Part shown: positions 54,284 through 62,890 of the stretch, piece by piece
How the letters are laid out: every line of letters starts with the position of its first letter
How positions within the stretch are numbered: position 1 is the stretch's first letter
DNA from: Cupriavidus pauculus
GTDB taxonomy: Bacteria > Pseudomonadota > Gammaproteobacteria > Burkholderiales > Burkholderiaceae
Direction of reading: 5' to 3'
DNA length: 64,000 nucleotides
Assembly (NCBI RefSeq): GCF_002858765.1
Contig: NZ_PJRP01000015.1
Location: 1-64,000 of the forward strand
Notes under the pieces: model-generated
The model's input: only the letters and a program-made list of their open reading frames with translations
The model's database searches: none
Told to the model about the DNA's origin: nothing
Program-made: the position numbers and the translations under genes

Positions 54284-57109
54284 ATGCCCAGCTTTAACCC
54301 ATCGCGCCGTACGTTCCTGAAGACGAGCGTCGTGGCCGGGGTATCGGTTTGCATCGTGCCGCTTGCGGACAAGGCGGCGCTGGCCGCGTTGTTCGAGGAC
54401 ACGCACCTGACGCCGGTGCAAACCGATCCCGCCACCGGCGCGCCGCGATTCCGCATCGACGGCATCGCCAAGGTCACCGGCCAGAAGGTCTTTGCGCGCG
54501 ACATTCGCGCCAAGGACATGCCGCACTGGCCTGCCCAGCAATCGCACGCGTTCATCGTGCGAGCCACCCAGGCCGACCGCGCCTTCGACGGCATCGACCT
54601 GAGCCGGCTTGGCGACGACCTGAAACCCGACGTGGTCGTGACCGCCGCCGAGCTGGAACGTGACGGCGTGAGCTTTCCGAAGTTCTATGGCGACGACATG
54701 CTGCTGCCCGTCGGCAAGACCCCGGCCTACCTGGGTCACGCGGTGGCCATCCTGATCTATCACGATTTCGCGCGCTTCCGTTTTGCCAAGGACAAGCTCA
54801 AGTTCCAGGACGGCATCGTGCGCTACGGCGCGCAGACCGGTGCGCTCGAACGCGATCCGTGGGGCACGTTCCGCTTCGTGCGCATGGGCGGCGCCACGCC
54901 GTTCGACGACGATGTGTTTTCCAGCCTCAAGAACGCGCCGGTCTTTCCGAGCGGCATGCGCAAGCACCTGCCGGTCTGGCCCGATGGCAACGACCACGGC
55001 CAGCTGGGCGAGCAGGGCATGGCCCACGCCGGCAAGATCCGCGACGAACTGGCCAGGCCGCCGGCCAACTGGCTGGTGCTCGACCGCGAGTACCACACCC
55101 AGTCCATCGACACCGCCGCGCTGGAGGCCGACAACGCCAACTGCTGGTACGACCGCGACAGCCAGACGCTGCATCTGGTCGTGCCGACCCAGTCGCCGTC
55201 CGAAGTCGGCGAATCGGCGGCAGAGCTGCTGGCGCGCTGCAAGGCGGCCTTCCCGGTCGCAAAAGTGATCCTTCATCCCACTTACACGGTGGGCTACGGG
55301 TCAAAGGACCATTACAACTTTCCGTTCTACGGCCTGGTCACGGCGCTCTACGCAGGCGGCAAGCCGGTGCGGCTGGCCAATGACCGGTACGAGCAGTTCC
55401 AGACCTCGATCAAGCGCCATGCGTTCACGATGCGTTATCGCGTCGGCGTGGACCGCGAAACGGGCCTGTTTCAGTCGTTCCAGGGCGACCTGGAATGCAA
55501 TGGCGGCGGCCGCATGAATTTCTCGCCGTCCGTGGCGATGGTGGGTGCCACGGCGGCGCAGTCGATCTACTACTTCCCGAAGAACGACCTGACGGCGGTG
55601 GCCATTGCCTCGCGGGCCATCGACGCCGGCTCGGCACGCGGCTACGGCACGCTGCAGAGCATGGCCGCCACCGAAATGATGGTCGACGAGTTTGCCGAGC
55701 AGCTCAAGCTCGACCCGATCGACTTCCGCCTGAAGAACGCGCTGCGCTCGGGCATGAAGAACACCCAGGGCGCAATCCCGGCCGGTGCCATCCGCGTGGA
55801 CGAGGTGCTGGAAGCCGCGCGCAAGCATCCGCTGTGGACGGGCCGCGCCGCGAAGAAGGCCGCGTACGAGGCCGCCAACCCGGGCCATCGCTATGGCGTG
55901 GGCTTTGCCTGCGTGCAGAAGGATTTCGGCACGGGCGCCGAAACCTCGTTCGCCCGCGTGGAAATCGATGCGGACGGCAAGGTTTCGCTTCACCACTCGG
56001 GGGCGGAAATCGGCACGGGCATGTCGACGTCGCAGGCCGTGGCCGTGTCGCGCTGGCTGGGGCATGCCGCCACGCAGGTCAATACGTCGGTCACGGACTG
56101 GCCTGACCTGCCCGTGGTGACCAGCGGCGACCCGTACCTGATGAGCCAGGCCGAGCAGGACAGGCTGTCGCAGAACCCGCGCTGGTCGCCCGGCTATGCG
56201 TCGCCGGCCAGCGCCACGAATTCGGCGTACTACTTCACGCACAGCACGCGCGAAGCGGCGCGCGTGGTGTTCCTGCACGGCCTGTGGCCGGCAGCGATGG
56301 CGATCTGGAGCCAGGGCATTGGCGGCGGTCAGGCCACGTCGCTGGTGGTGCGCGTGGAAGATGCGCGCTGGGTGGACGGCAAGCTCAGCGCCGGCGGCCT
56401 GCAGGCGCTGCCGTTCGCGCAGATCGTCAAGAAGGCCCACGAACTGGGCCTGGTGACGGGCGCCACGGTGCACGTGTTCAACCGCTGGCAGTGGACCGAG
56501 GCCGATTTCGTTGTCAACGGCCAGGCCGTGCGGCTGCCCGTGGACGGGCTGTCGGTGCGGCTGGGTGGTGGCAAGCCGGAAGGGAAAGGGACGACCAACG
56601 GCTACGACGTGCTGGATCGCCGCAAGGTTTACATCGCGCCGGTGCAACGCAACAACGCGGCGGTGACGTACTACAGCGCGGTCGGCACGCTGGTGGAACT
56701 GTCCGTGCACGAGGCCAGCGGCAAGGTCGGCATCCTGACGCACCACTCGATCATGGAGTGCGGCACGCAGATTTCGCCAGACCTGGTGTCTGGCCAGTTG
56801 CAGGGCGGGCTGGCCATGGGCATCGGTCACGCGCTGCACGAATACCTGCCGCTCTACGAGGACGGACCCGGCAACGGCACGTGGAATTTCAACCGCTATC
56901 ACCTGCCGCGCGCCAGCGACGTGGCCGTGTGGACCCAGACCGGCACGGTGCTGCCGCCGGTCAGCGAGACCGATCCGCCCAAGGGCATTGCCGAGGTGGT
57001 GATGATTCCGGTGGTGGGCGCCATCGTCAACGGCATCGCGCATGCGATTGGCCATCGATTCACCGATCTGCCGGTGACACCCGCAAAGATTCAGGAGGTA
57101 CTGGCATGA
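54284..57109 (+). CDS. Molybdopterin-binding large subunit, xanthine dehydrogenase family
   Basis: Catalytic subunit of a periplasmic molybdenum hydroxylase, 941 residues. A Tat signal (SRRTFLKTSVVAGVSV, residues 7-22) directs folded export. Two aldehyde-oxidase-type domains follow, with GIAKVTGQKVFARDI, the DAGSARGYGTLQSMAATEMM block, HHSGAEIGTGMSTSQAVAVS and, near the end, PKGIAEVVMIPVVGAIVNGI carrying the likely catalytic Glu. The layout resembles isoquinoline 1-oxidoreductase beta subunits and acetic-acid-bacterial aldehyde dehydrogenases. It overlaps the Fe-S subunit by 4 bases. The substrate is unknown; aldehydes or N-heterocycles are the likely classes. Confidence 0.9.
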   Translation: MPSFNPSRRTFLKTSVVAGVSVCIVPLADKAALAALFEDTHLTPVQTDPATGAPRFRIDGIAKVTGQKVFARDIRAKDMPHWPAQQSHAFIVRATQADRAFDGIDLSRLGDDLKPDVVVTAAELERDGVSFPKFYGDDMLLPVGKTPAYLGHAVAILIYHDFARFRFAKDKLKFQDGIVRYGAQTGALERDPWGTFRFVRMGGATPFDDDVFSSLKNAPVFPSGMRKHLPVWPDGNDHGQLGEQGMAHAGKIRDELARPPANWLVLDREYHTQSIDTAALEADNANCWYDRDSQTLHLVVPTQSPSEVGESAAELLARCKAAFPVAKVILHPTYTVGYGSKDHYNFPFYGLVTALYAGGKPVRLANDRYEQFQTSIKRHAFTMRYRVGVDRETGLFQSFQGDLECNGGGRMNFSPSVAMVGATAAQSIYYFPKNDLTAVAIASRAIDAGSARGYGTLQSMAATEMMVDEFAEQLKLDPIDFRLKNALRSGMKNTQGAIPAGAIRVDEVLEAARKHPLWTGRAAKKAAYEAANPGHRYGVGFACVQKDFGTGAETSFARVEIDADGKVSLHHSGAEIGTGMSTSQAVAVSRWLGHAATQVNTSVTDWPDLPVVTSGDPYLMSQAEQDRLSQNPRWSPGYASPASATNSAYYFTHSTREAARVVFLHGLWPAAMAIWSQGIGGGQATSLVVRVEDARWVDGKLSAGGLQALPFAQIVKKAHELGLVTGATVHVFNRWQWTEADFVVNGQAVRLPVDGLSVRLGGGKPEGKGTTNGYDVLDRRKVYIAPVQRNNAAVTYYSAVGTLVELSVHEASGKVGILTHHSIMECGTQISPDLVSGQLQGGLAMGIGHALHEYLPLYEDGPGNGTWNFNRYHLPRASDVAVWTQTGTVLPPVSETDPPKGIAEVVMIPVVGAIVNGIAHAIGHRFTDLPVTPAKIQEVLA

Positions 57110-57660
57110 TCGCCACGCAACCGTTGTCTCTGCATCTCAACGGCAAGGATGTCGGTCCGCTCGACGTGCCGGTCGGCCTGATGATGATCGACTTCCTTCA
57201 CGAGTACATGAACCTGACCGGCTCGCGGCTGGGCTGCGGCCAGGGCGTCTGTCACGCCTGCGTGGCCATCCTGGACCACCCGGACGGCACCAGCGAGACG
57301 ATCCGCACCTGCATCACGGGCGCGCACTTCTTCCAGGGGAAAAAGGTGCGCACCGTGGAAGCCCACGGCAAGCGCAATGCGCAGGGCGAGGTGGTAGAGG
57401 TCACCCCCGTTCAGCAGGCCTACCTGGACCACTTCAGCTTCCAGTGCGGCTACTGCACGCCGGGCTTCGTCAATGGCGCCACGGTGCTGGTGGAAAGCCT
57501 GAAGCGCAAGCCGGTGGCCGAAGCCAAGGTCGAGGCAGCCATCACCCAGGCGCTGGACGGGCATATCTGCCGATGCACGGGCTACGTGCGCTACTACGAG
57601 GCGGTCAAGGACGTGGTGATGAACACGCCCGGCTGCGTCGTGAAGGGAAAGGCGGCGTGA
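57106..57660 (+). CDS. 2Fe-2S subunit of the molybdenum hydroxylase
   Basis: A 184-residue protein with two [2Fe-2S] clusters that carries electrons from the molybdenum site. The plant-type cluster uses Cys44, Cys49, Cys52 and Cys69 (GCGQGVCHACV); the second uses Cys114, Cys117, Cys155 and Cys157 (FQCGYCTPGF, CRCTGYVRYYEA). It has no signal peptide, so it is probably carried out bound to the Tat-tagged large subunit. AGGAGG lies 10 bases before ATG 57106. Start and stop overlap both neighbours. Confidence 0.93.
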   Translation: MIATQPLSLHLNGKDVGPLDVPVGLMMIDFLHEYMNLTGSRLGCGQGVCHACVAILDHPDGTSETIRTCITGAHFFQGKKVRTVEAHGKRNAQGEVVEVTPVQQAYLDHFSFQCGYCTPGFVNGATVLVESLKRKPVAEAKVEAAITQALDGHICRCTGYVRYYEAVKDVVMNTPGCVVKGKAA

Positions 57661-58937
57661 TGGTGCATCCACGATGGGTTGCCGCGCTGGCGGCATCGGC
57701 CACGCTGGCGCTGGCCGGCTGCGGCAGGGGCACGCCCGATATTCCGCCGGCCGCCGACCAGGCGCCGACGACGAAATTGTCCGCCGCCGAACAGATCGAG
57801 CGCGGCCGCTACCTGGTGCGGGCGGCCGATTGCGCGGCGTGCCACACGGCGCCCAATGGCGCGCCGTTTGCCGGGGGCTACGAACTGGCCTCGCCGTTCG
57901 GCACGTTCTACGGCACCAACATCACGTCGGACAAGGACCACGGCATCGGCAAGTGGAGTGCCGATGACTTCTACAAGGCGCTGCACGATGGCGTGTCGCC
58001 GGACAAGCACCTGTATCCGTCCATGCCGTACACGTCGTATCGCGGCCTGTCGCGCGCCGATACCGATGCCATGTACGCGTACCTGATGCAGCAGGTGAAG
58101 CCGGCCGCCGTGCCCAACCGGCCGCACGACCTCAGCTTCCCGTACAACATCCGGCTGGCGATGATCGGCTGGAACTGGCTGTTCCTCGACGACAAGCTGC
58201 CCGATGCGTCGCAGGGCGAGTCGCCGGCGTGGATTCGCGGCCGCTACCTGAGCAATGCGCTCGGCCACTGCGCCGAATGCCATACGCCAAGGGGCAAGCT
58301 CGGGCAGATGGACGGCGCGCGGCCGCTCAAGGGCGAGGCGCTGGCGCGTATCGGCGCCCCCGATATCTCGCCGCAAGGGCTGGCTGCGCGCGGCTGGACC
58401 GATGCCGACCTGCAGACGTTCTTCCGCACGGGTATCGCCCCGCAAGGCTCGGCGTTCGGTGAGATGTACCCGGTCGTCCATCTCAGCAGCCAGTACCTGA
58501 AGCCAGCCGACGTGGCCGCCATGACCACCTACCTGCTTGGTGACAAGCCGCTGGCGCCGGTGCCGCTCAAGCCCGTCAATGCCGATGCGCAGGTAATGGC
58601 CGCGGGCCGCCAGCACTACCTGGCGGTCTGCGCCGGCTGCCATGGCCGCGAAGGCGAGGGCAAGCCGCATGTGGCGGTGGCGATGCTCGGCAATTCGTCG
58701 GTGCGTAACGCGGACCCGCGCAACCTGATCGTGTCGATGCTCGACGGCATCGAGCGGCAGGACTTTCCGGGGCTGGAGAGCATGCAGGCGATGCCGGGGT
58801 TTGCCACGCGACTCGGTGATGCGGATCTGGCCGCGCTGACCAACTACCTGCGTGCCACCTACGGCGGGCAGCCCGCCGACGTCACCGCCGACAAGGTCAA
58901 GGCGCTGCGTGCCAGCGATCCGGCGCACGGGCATTGA
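57660..58937 (+). CDS. Triheme c-type cytochrome lipoprotein
   Basis: Electron acceptor for the hydroxylase, 425 residues. A lipoprotein signal with LALAGC (Cys21) anchors it at the periplasmic face. Three heme sites follow: CAACH (Cys58 to His62), CAECH (near residue 205) and CAGCH (near 325), each in a cytochrome c domain, as in alcohol/aldehyde dehydrogenase cytochrome subunits. It would pass electrons to ubiquinone or a terminal oxidase. The ATG shares one base with the upstream stop. No XdhC-like maturation gene follows in the window. Confidence 0.93.
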   Translation: MVHPRWVAALAASATLALAGCGRGTPDIPPAADQAPTTKLSAAEQIERGRYLVRAADCAACHTAPNGAPFAGGYELASPFGTFYGTNITSDKDHGIGKWSADDFYKALHDGVSPDKHLYPSMPYTSYRGLSRADTDAMYAYLMQQVKPAAVPNRPHDLSFPYNIRLAMIGWNWLFLDDKLPDASQGESPAWIRGRYLSNALGHCAECHTPRGKLGQMDGARPLKGEALARIGAPDISPQGLAARGWTDADLQTFFRTGIAPQGSAFGEMYPVVHLSSQYLKPADVAAMTTYLLGDKPLAPVPLKPVNADAQVMAAGRQHYLAVCAGCHGREGEGKPHVAVAMLGNSSVRNADPRNLIVSMLDGIERQDFPGLESMQAMPGFATRLGDADLAALTNYLRATYGGQPADVTADKVKALRASDPAHGH

Positions 58938-58971
58938 CGGGTAGCCAGCCGGGCCGCCTCGGCGTCCAGGC

Positions 58972-59874
58972 TCACGCGTCGGCGTCGCTTTCCTCGATCA
59001 GCCATTGACGGAAGGCGCGCGCCGCCGCCGGTTCGGCGCGGTCGCGCGGCCAGACCACGTAGTACCCGCCGCCCAGCGACGCACTGGCGTCGCAGGCGCG
59101 CACCAGCAGGCCAGCCGCCAGGCATCGGTCGATCATATGGCGCCACGCCAGCACGATGCCCTGGCCTTCGATGGCCATCTGCACCAGCACCGGATAGGTG
59201 TTGGCCACCAGCTCGCGCTCGAAGCGCGTTTCGCGCAGGCCGTTGCGCGCGAACCAGGCCGGCCACGACATCCAGATACGCTGGGCATCCTCCAGCACCA
59301 GCAGCGATTCCCTCGGCAGATCCGATACCTTCAGCGTCCGGCCGCCCAGGTATGACGGCGCGCAGACCGGAAAGACTTCCTCGTCATAGAGCCGCTGGGC
59401 AGAAATGCCGCTGGGCGCGCCTTCACGCAGGTAATACAGCCCGACATCGAAGTCGGTGCCCGACAGCGACGCCAGGCTGTCGTTGACCACCAGCCGCACG
59501 TGGAAGTCCGGATGCCGCGCCCGGAACGCCGCCAGGCGGGGCGTGAGCCAGAGCACGGCCACGCCGGACGAGCACGCCACGGTCAGCTCGACCTGGCCCT
59601 TGCGCTTCATCACGTCCTCGGTGGCTTCGGCGCAGCGCACCAGTAGCCGCTGCACCTGTTCGGCGTACTGCTGGCCGCTGACGGTCAGCCGCAGCGCGCG
59701 CGGCTCGCGCACGAACAGCTTCTTGCCCAGGAATCGTTCCAGTTGGGCCACCTGACGGCTGATGGCACTTTGCGTGAGATGGAGTTCGGCCGCGGCCTTG
59801 GTGAAACTGCCGTGTCGCATTGCGGACTCGAACGCGACCAGACAGGGCAAAGGGGGCAGGGGGGTGATGCGCAT
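58972..59874 (-). CDS. LysR-family regulator (GcvA-like)
   Basis: A 300-residue LysR regulator of the GcvA/AmpR-type branch. The opening LPPLPCLVAFESAMRHGSFT and TQSAISRQVAQLERFLGKKLF form the DNA-binding domain. The effector domain includes VACSSGVAVLWLTPRLAAFR and FDVGLYYLREG. It is convergent with the molybdenum-hydroxylase operon and upstream of it lies repeat copy B. Its target cannot be named; the amidohydrolase transcript ends 313 bases upstream of its start. Confidence 0.9.
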   Translation of the reverse strand: MRITPLPPLPCLVAFESAMRHGSFTKAAAELHLTQSAISRQVAQLERFLGKKLFVREPRALRLTVSGQQYAEQVQRLLVRCAEATEDVMKRKGQVELTVACSSGVAVLWLTPRLAAFRARHPDFHVRLVVNDSLASLSGTDFDVGLYYLREGAPSGISAQRLYDEEVFPVCAPSYLGGRTLKVSDLPRESLLVLEDAQRIWMSWPAWFARNGLRETRFERELVANTYPVLVQMAIEGQGIVLAWRHMIDRCLAAGLLVRACDASASLGGGYYVVWPRDRAEPAAARAFRQWLIEESDADA

Positions 59875-59986
59875 GGGGGCTTGTCATTGGGCAGGTGACG
59901 ATGCCAATGATAGTCGCAAGCCTTGTGCCAGAGGGGAGGTGGAAACGGGAGCATCCCCGTGGTGGTAGCCACGTCGGTGGTGGTCG

Positions 59987-60107
59987 CCCCTCTCTCAATC
60001 ATGGGAGAGGGGCTGGGGAGAGGGCGGGTGTCTCAAGATGCGTGGGTCTCGATTTGAACCGCGTGGCCCTCTCCCCCGGCCCCTCTCCCGCAGGCGGGAG
60101 AGGGGAG
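59987..60107. repeat. Dispersed palindromic repeat, copy B
   Basis: A 121-base element matching copy A (47904-48027) over its whole length and in the same orientation. Terminal arms CCCCTCTC and GAGAGGGG, inner arms and the block GTCTCAAGATGCG with ATTTGAACCGC are shared. It lies in the 313-base gap between a LysR gene and an amidohydrolase gene, which otherwise shows no gene. Confidence 0.8.
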
Positions 60108-60187
60108 AAAACCGCCGGGGGCTGATGCTGCCTCCCACGTTCATCTATGCGGGAGGGGCGCAAAGCGTGGGCAGATGAAGCGCCGCC

Positions 60188-61414
60188 TTACGCGTTGTGG
60201 ATCTTGCCTGCCTGCATCACCAGTTCGATGCGCGACGCCGGGCCGGCCAGTACCTCGATGTCCTGCAGCGGGTCGCCATCGACCACCAGCACGTCGGCGA
60301 TCGCGCCGGGCTTGACCACGCCCAGTTCGCCGTCGCGCTGCAGGATTTCGGCCGCGATCGACGTGGCCGAGCGCACCGCTTCGGCGTTGCCCAGCAGTTC
60401 GGCGCGGATGCGGAATTCCTCGGACTGGTACTGGTGCATCTCGCCCAGCAGGTCGGACCCGAAACCCATCGGCACGCCGGCTTCGGCGTAGATGGCCAGC
60501 GAATCGCGGCCGGCCTGGCGCACCGTCTCGATCTTGGCCACGGAGTCGGCCGGCAGGCCCAGGCGCGCGCCGTCGCGGGCCAGGGCGTCGTAGGTGATCA
60601 GCGTCGGCACCACGAAGGCGCCGTGCTCGCGCATCACGCGGGCGGCCGCCGCATCCACGAGGTTGCCGTGCTCGATGGTGCGCACGCCGCAGCGGATGGC
60701 GCGGGTGATTGCCCGGCCCGTGTAGGCGTGGGCCATCACGTAGGTTTGCGCGGCCTCGGCCTCGGCCACGATGGCGCGGATCTCGTCCTCGCTGTACTGG
60801 GTGTTGCCGATGGGGTCGGTGGGCGATGCCACGCCGCCCGACGCCATGATCTTGATCTGCGTGGCGCCTTTCTGGATTTCCTCGCGCACGGCCAGGCGCA
60901 CGGCGTCCACGCCGTCGGCCACGCGGGCGATGGCACCGGCCCGGAAGGCGCAGGAGCACGGCTCCAGCGTGTCCGAGCGCGGCCGGAAGTCGCCGTGTCC
61001 GCCGGTCTGCGACAGCGCCTTGCCCGACGGGAAGATGCGCGGGCCGGGGATCAGGCCCGTGGCCACGGCCTGCGACAGGCCCCAGTCGGCGCCGCCGGCA
61101 TCGCGCACCGTGGTGAAGCCGCGTTCCAGCATGCCGCGCATGATCGGCATGGCGCGGAACGCCACCAGCACGTTGGGCTGCACCGCGTTCAGGCCCAGGT
61201 TGGCCAGCGACGCCAGCACGTGCACGTGCAGGTCGATCAGGCCCGGCATCACGGTCTTGCCGGTCACGTCGATGACGCGGGCCTGGGGCGCGTGGATCGG
61301 CGTGGCGCTGACGTCGACAATGCGCTCGCCGTCGATCAGTACATCATGGCGCGGCAGCAGGGCGCCGCGAACGGGGTCGAGGACGTTGCCGCCCTGAAGC
61401 AGAATCTGGGTCAT
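60188..61414 (-). CDS. Amidohydrolase-superfamily metal-dependent hydrolase
   Basis: A 408-residue amidohydrolase of the group related to Xaa-Pro dipeptidases and carboxypeptidases such as Sgx9260. Metal ligands His63 and His65 lie in PGLIDLHVHVLAS. The bridging Lys is in TQIKIMASGGVASP, later His residues in MAHAYTGRAI and RTIEHGNLVD, and the catalytic Asp in MGFGSDLLGEMH. The C-terminus LVMQAGKIHNA is typical. Several members cleave dipeptides or amides; substrate here unknown. It lies 24 bases after an MHS transporter on the same strand, suggesting uptake followed by hydrolysis. Confidence 0.87.
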   Translation of the reverse strand: MTQILLQGGNVLDPVRGALLPRHDVLIDGERIVDVSATPIHAPQARVIDVTGKTVMPGLIDLHVHVLASLANLGLNAVQPNVLVAFRAMPIMRGMLERGFTTVRDAGGADWGLSQAVATGLIPGPRIFPSGKALSQTGGHGDFRPRSDTLEPCSCAFRAGAIARVADGVDAVRLAVREEIQKGATQIKIMASGGVASPTDPIGNTQYSEDEIRAIVAEAEAAQTYVMAHAYTGRAITRAIRCGVRTIEHGNLVDAAAARVMREHGAFVVPTLITYDALARDGARLGLPADSVAKIETVRQAGRDSLAIYAEAGVPMGFGSDLLGEMHQYQSEEFRIRAELLGNAEAVRSATSIAAEILQRDGELGVVKPGAIADVLVVDGDPLQDIEVLAGPASRIELVMQAGKIHNA

Positions 61415-61438
61415 CTTGGCTTGCGTATTGACTTCTGA

Positions 61439-62743
61439 TTACTTCGATTGCAGGTAGGCGGGTTCGCGCACCAGGCGCGTGCCGCAGAAGCTGATGGCCG
61501 CCGCGATCATCACGTAGATGGCCGGGGCCATGGTGCTGCCCGTGCTGGCGATCAGCCACGTGATGAAGAACGAGGCAAAGCCGCCGAAGATCGTCACGGC
61601 CAGGTTGTAGGCCACCGACAGTCCGGTGGACAGCACCTTGGCCGGGAACATTTCGGCAAACGCGGCCAGGATCGGGCCCGTGTAGGCGGCAATCAGCACG
61701 CCGAACACGACCTGGAACACCAGCAGCGAACCCAGGCCCGGCGCGTGGTTGATGTAGGCGAACATCGGCCAGGCCAGCACGAAGATCAGCGCGGCGGCGC
61801 CCGACAGCAGGCCGCGGCGGCCCACGCGGTCGGCCATCATGCCGACGATGGGCGCGAACACCATGATCGCCATGCCGCCGGCCATGCCGGCGACGAAGCC
61901 GGTGGACTGCGGCACCTTAAGCACCTTGACGGCGTAGGTCGGCATGTAGAACAGCAGCACGTAGGTGCACACCGTCCAGAGGATCACCATCGAGAAGCTG
62001 GCGGCGGTCTGGCGCGGGTAGTCGCGCAGCACCTCGGTCAACGGCGAGTCGGTCTTGTCGGTGGTGGCCTGGAAGGTGGGGGTCTCTTCAAGGTTGTGAC
62101 GGATATAGAAGCCGACCGGGCCGATGATCATGCCGATCAGGAACGGCAGGCGCCAGCCCCAGCTGTTGAGGGCCTCGGGGCTCAGCGTGGCGGTGACGAA
62201 GGTGCCCACGGCGGCACCCAGCAGCACGGCCACGCCGATGCTGGCCTGGATCCAGCTCGAATAGTAGGCTCGCTGGCGCTCGGGTGCGTACTCGGTCAGG
62301 AAGGCGGTGGCGCCGCCCATCTCGCCGCCGGCGGAGAAACCCTGCATCAGGCGCGCGATGACGATCAGCATCGGGGCAAACACGCCGATCTGGTCGTAGG
62401 TGGGCGCGATGCCGATCAGCGTGGTGCCGGCGGCCATCAGCAGGATGGTCAGCGACAGCGCCGCCTTGCGGCCCACGCGGTCGGCGTAGACGCCCAGGAT
62501 GATGCCGCCCACGGGCCGCATGAAGAAGCCCACGCCGAACGTGGCCACGGCCAGCAGCAGCGACGACAGGTCGTTTCCGGTGGGGAAGAACAGTTTGGCG
62601 ATGATCACGGCGAAGAAGCTGTACACCGTGAAGTCGAACCATTCGAGGCCGTTGCCGATCACCGTGGCGATGATGGCGCGGCGGCGTTGACTGGCCCCGA
62701 TCTGGGGCGCGGTCTCCGCAAAGGCGGGGGCGCTGGCTTGCAT
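61439..62743 (-). CDS. MHS-family MFS transporter
   Basis: Metabolite:H+ symporter of 434 residues with about 12 hydrophobic segments. IGNGLEWFDFTVYSFFAVII is the MHS opening, VGRKAALSLTILLMAAGT the loop 2-3 motif, and GGEMGGATAFLTEYAPERQR the central signature. Family members carry carboxylates, osmolytes or shikimate-like acids. GGGAGAGAGAG lies just before the start at 62743; a longer frame to 62854 has no homology. It is transcribed with the downstream amidohydrolase and possibly after the dehydrogenase gene upstream. Confidence 0.9.
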   Translation of the reverse strand: MQASAPAFAETAPQIGASQRRRAIIATVIGNGLEWFDFTVYSFFAVIIAKLFFPTGNDLSSLLLAVATFGVGFFMRPVGGIILGVYADRVGRKAALSLTILLMAAGTTLIGIAPTYDQIGVFAPMLIVIARLMQGFSAGGEMGGATAFLTEYAPERQRAYYSSWIQASIGVAVLLGAAVGTFVTATLSPEALNSWGWRLPFLIGMIIGPVGFYIRHNLEETPTFQATTDKTDSPLTEVLRDYPRQTAASFSMVILWTVCTYVLLFYMPTYAVKVLKVPQSTGFVAGMAGGMAIMVFAPIVGMMADRVGRRGLLSGAAALIFVLAWPMFAYINHAPGLGSLLVFQVVFGVLIAAYTGPILAAFAEMFPAKVLSTGLSVAYNLAVTIFGGFASFFITWLIASTGSTMAPAIYVMIAAAISFCGTRLVREPAYLQSK

Positions 62744-62854
62744 GTCTCTCTCTCCCTGTTTGGCAGAACGCTGGGAAGCCCTTTTATGACAGGCTCTGGC
62801 CGATGGTAGGGGCGTCGCGGTGAGCGGAGAAACGATATCTGCGCATGCAGGCAT

Positions 62855-62887
62855 GACGCCAGCGCATGCGTGGCCTGCGCTGGCGTC
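62855..62887 (-). terminator. 12-bp stem hairpin after the dehydrogenase gene
   Basis: GACGCCAGCGCA (62855-62866) pairs with TGCGCTGGCGTC (62876-62887) across a 9-nt loop, 3 bases beyond the dehydrogenase stop on the - strand. No T-run follows on that strand, so it may attenuate or stabilise rather than terminate. Confidence 0.45.
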
Positions 62888-62890
62888 GGG

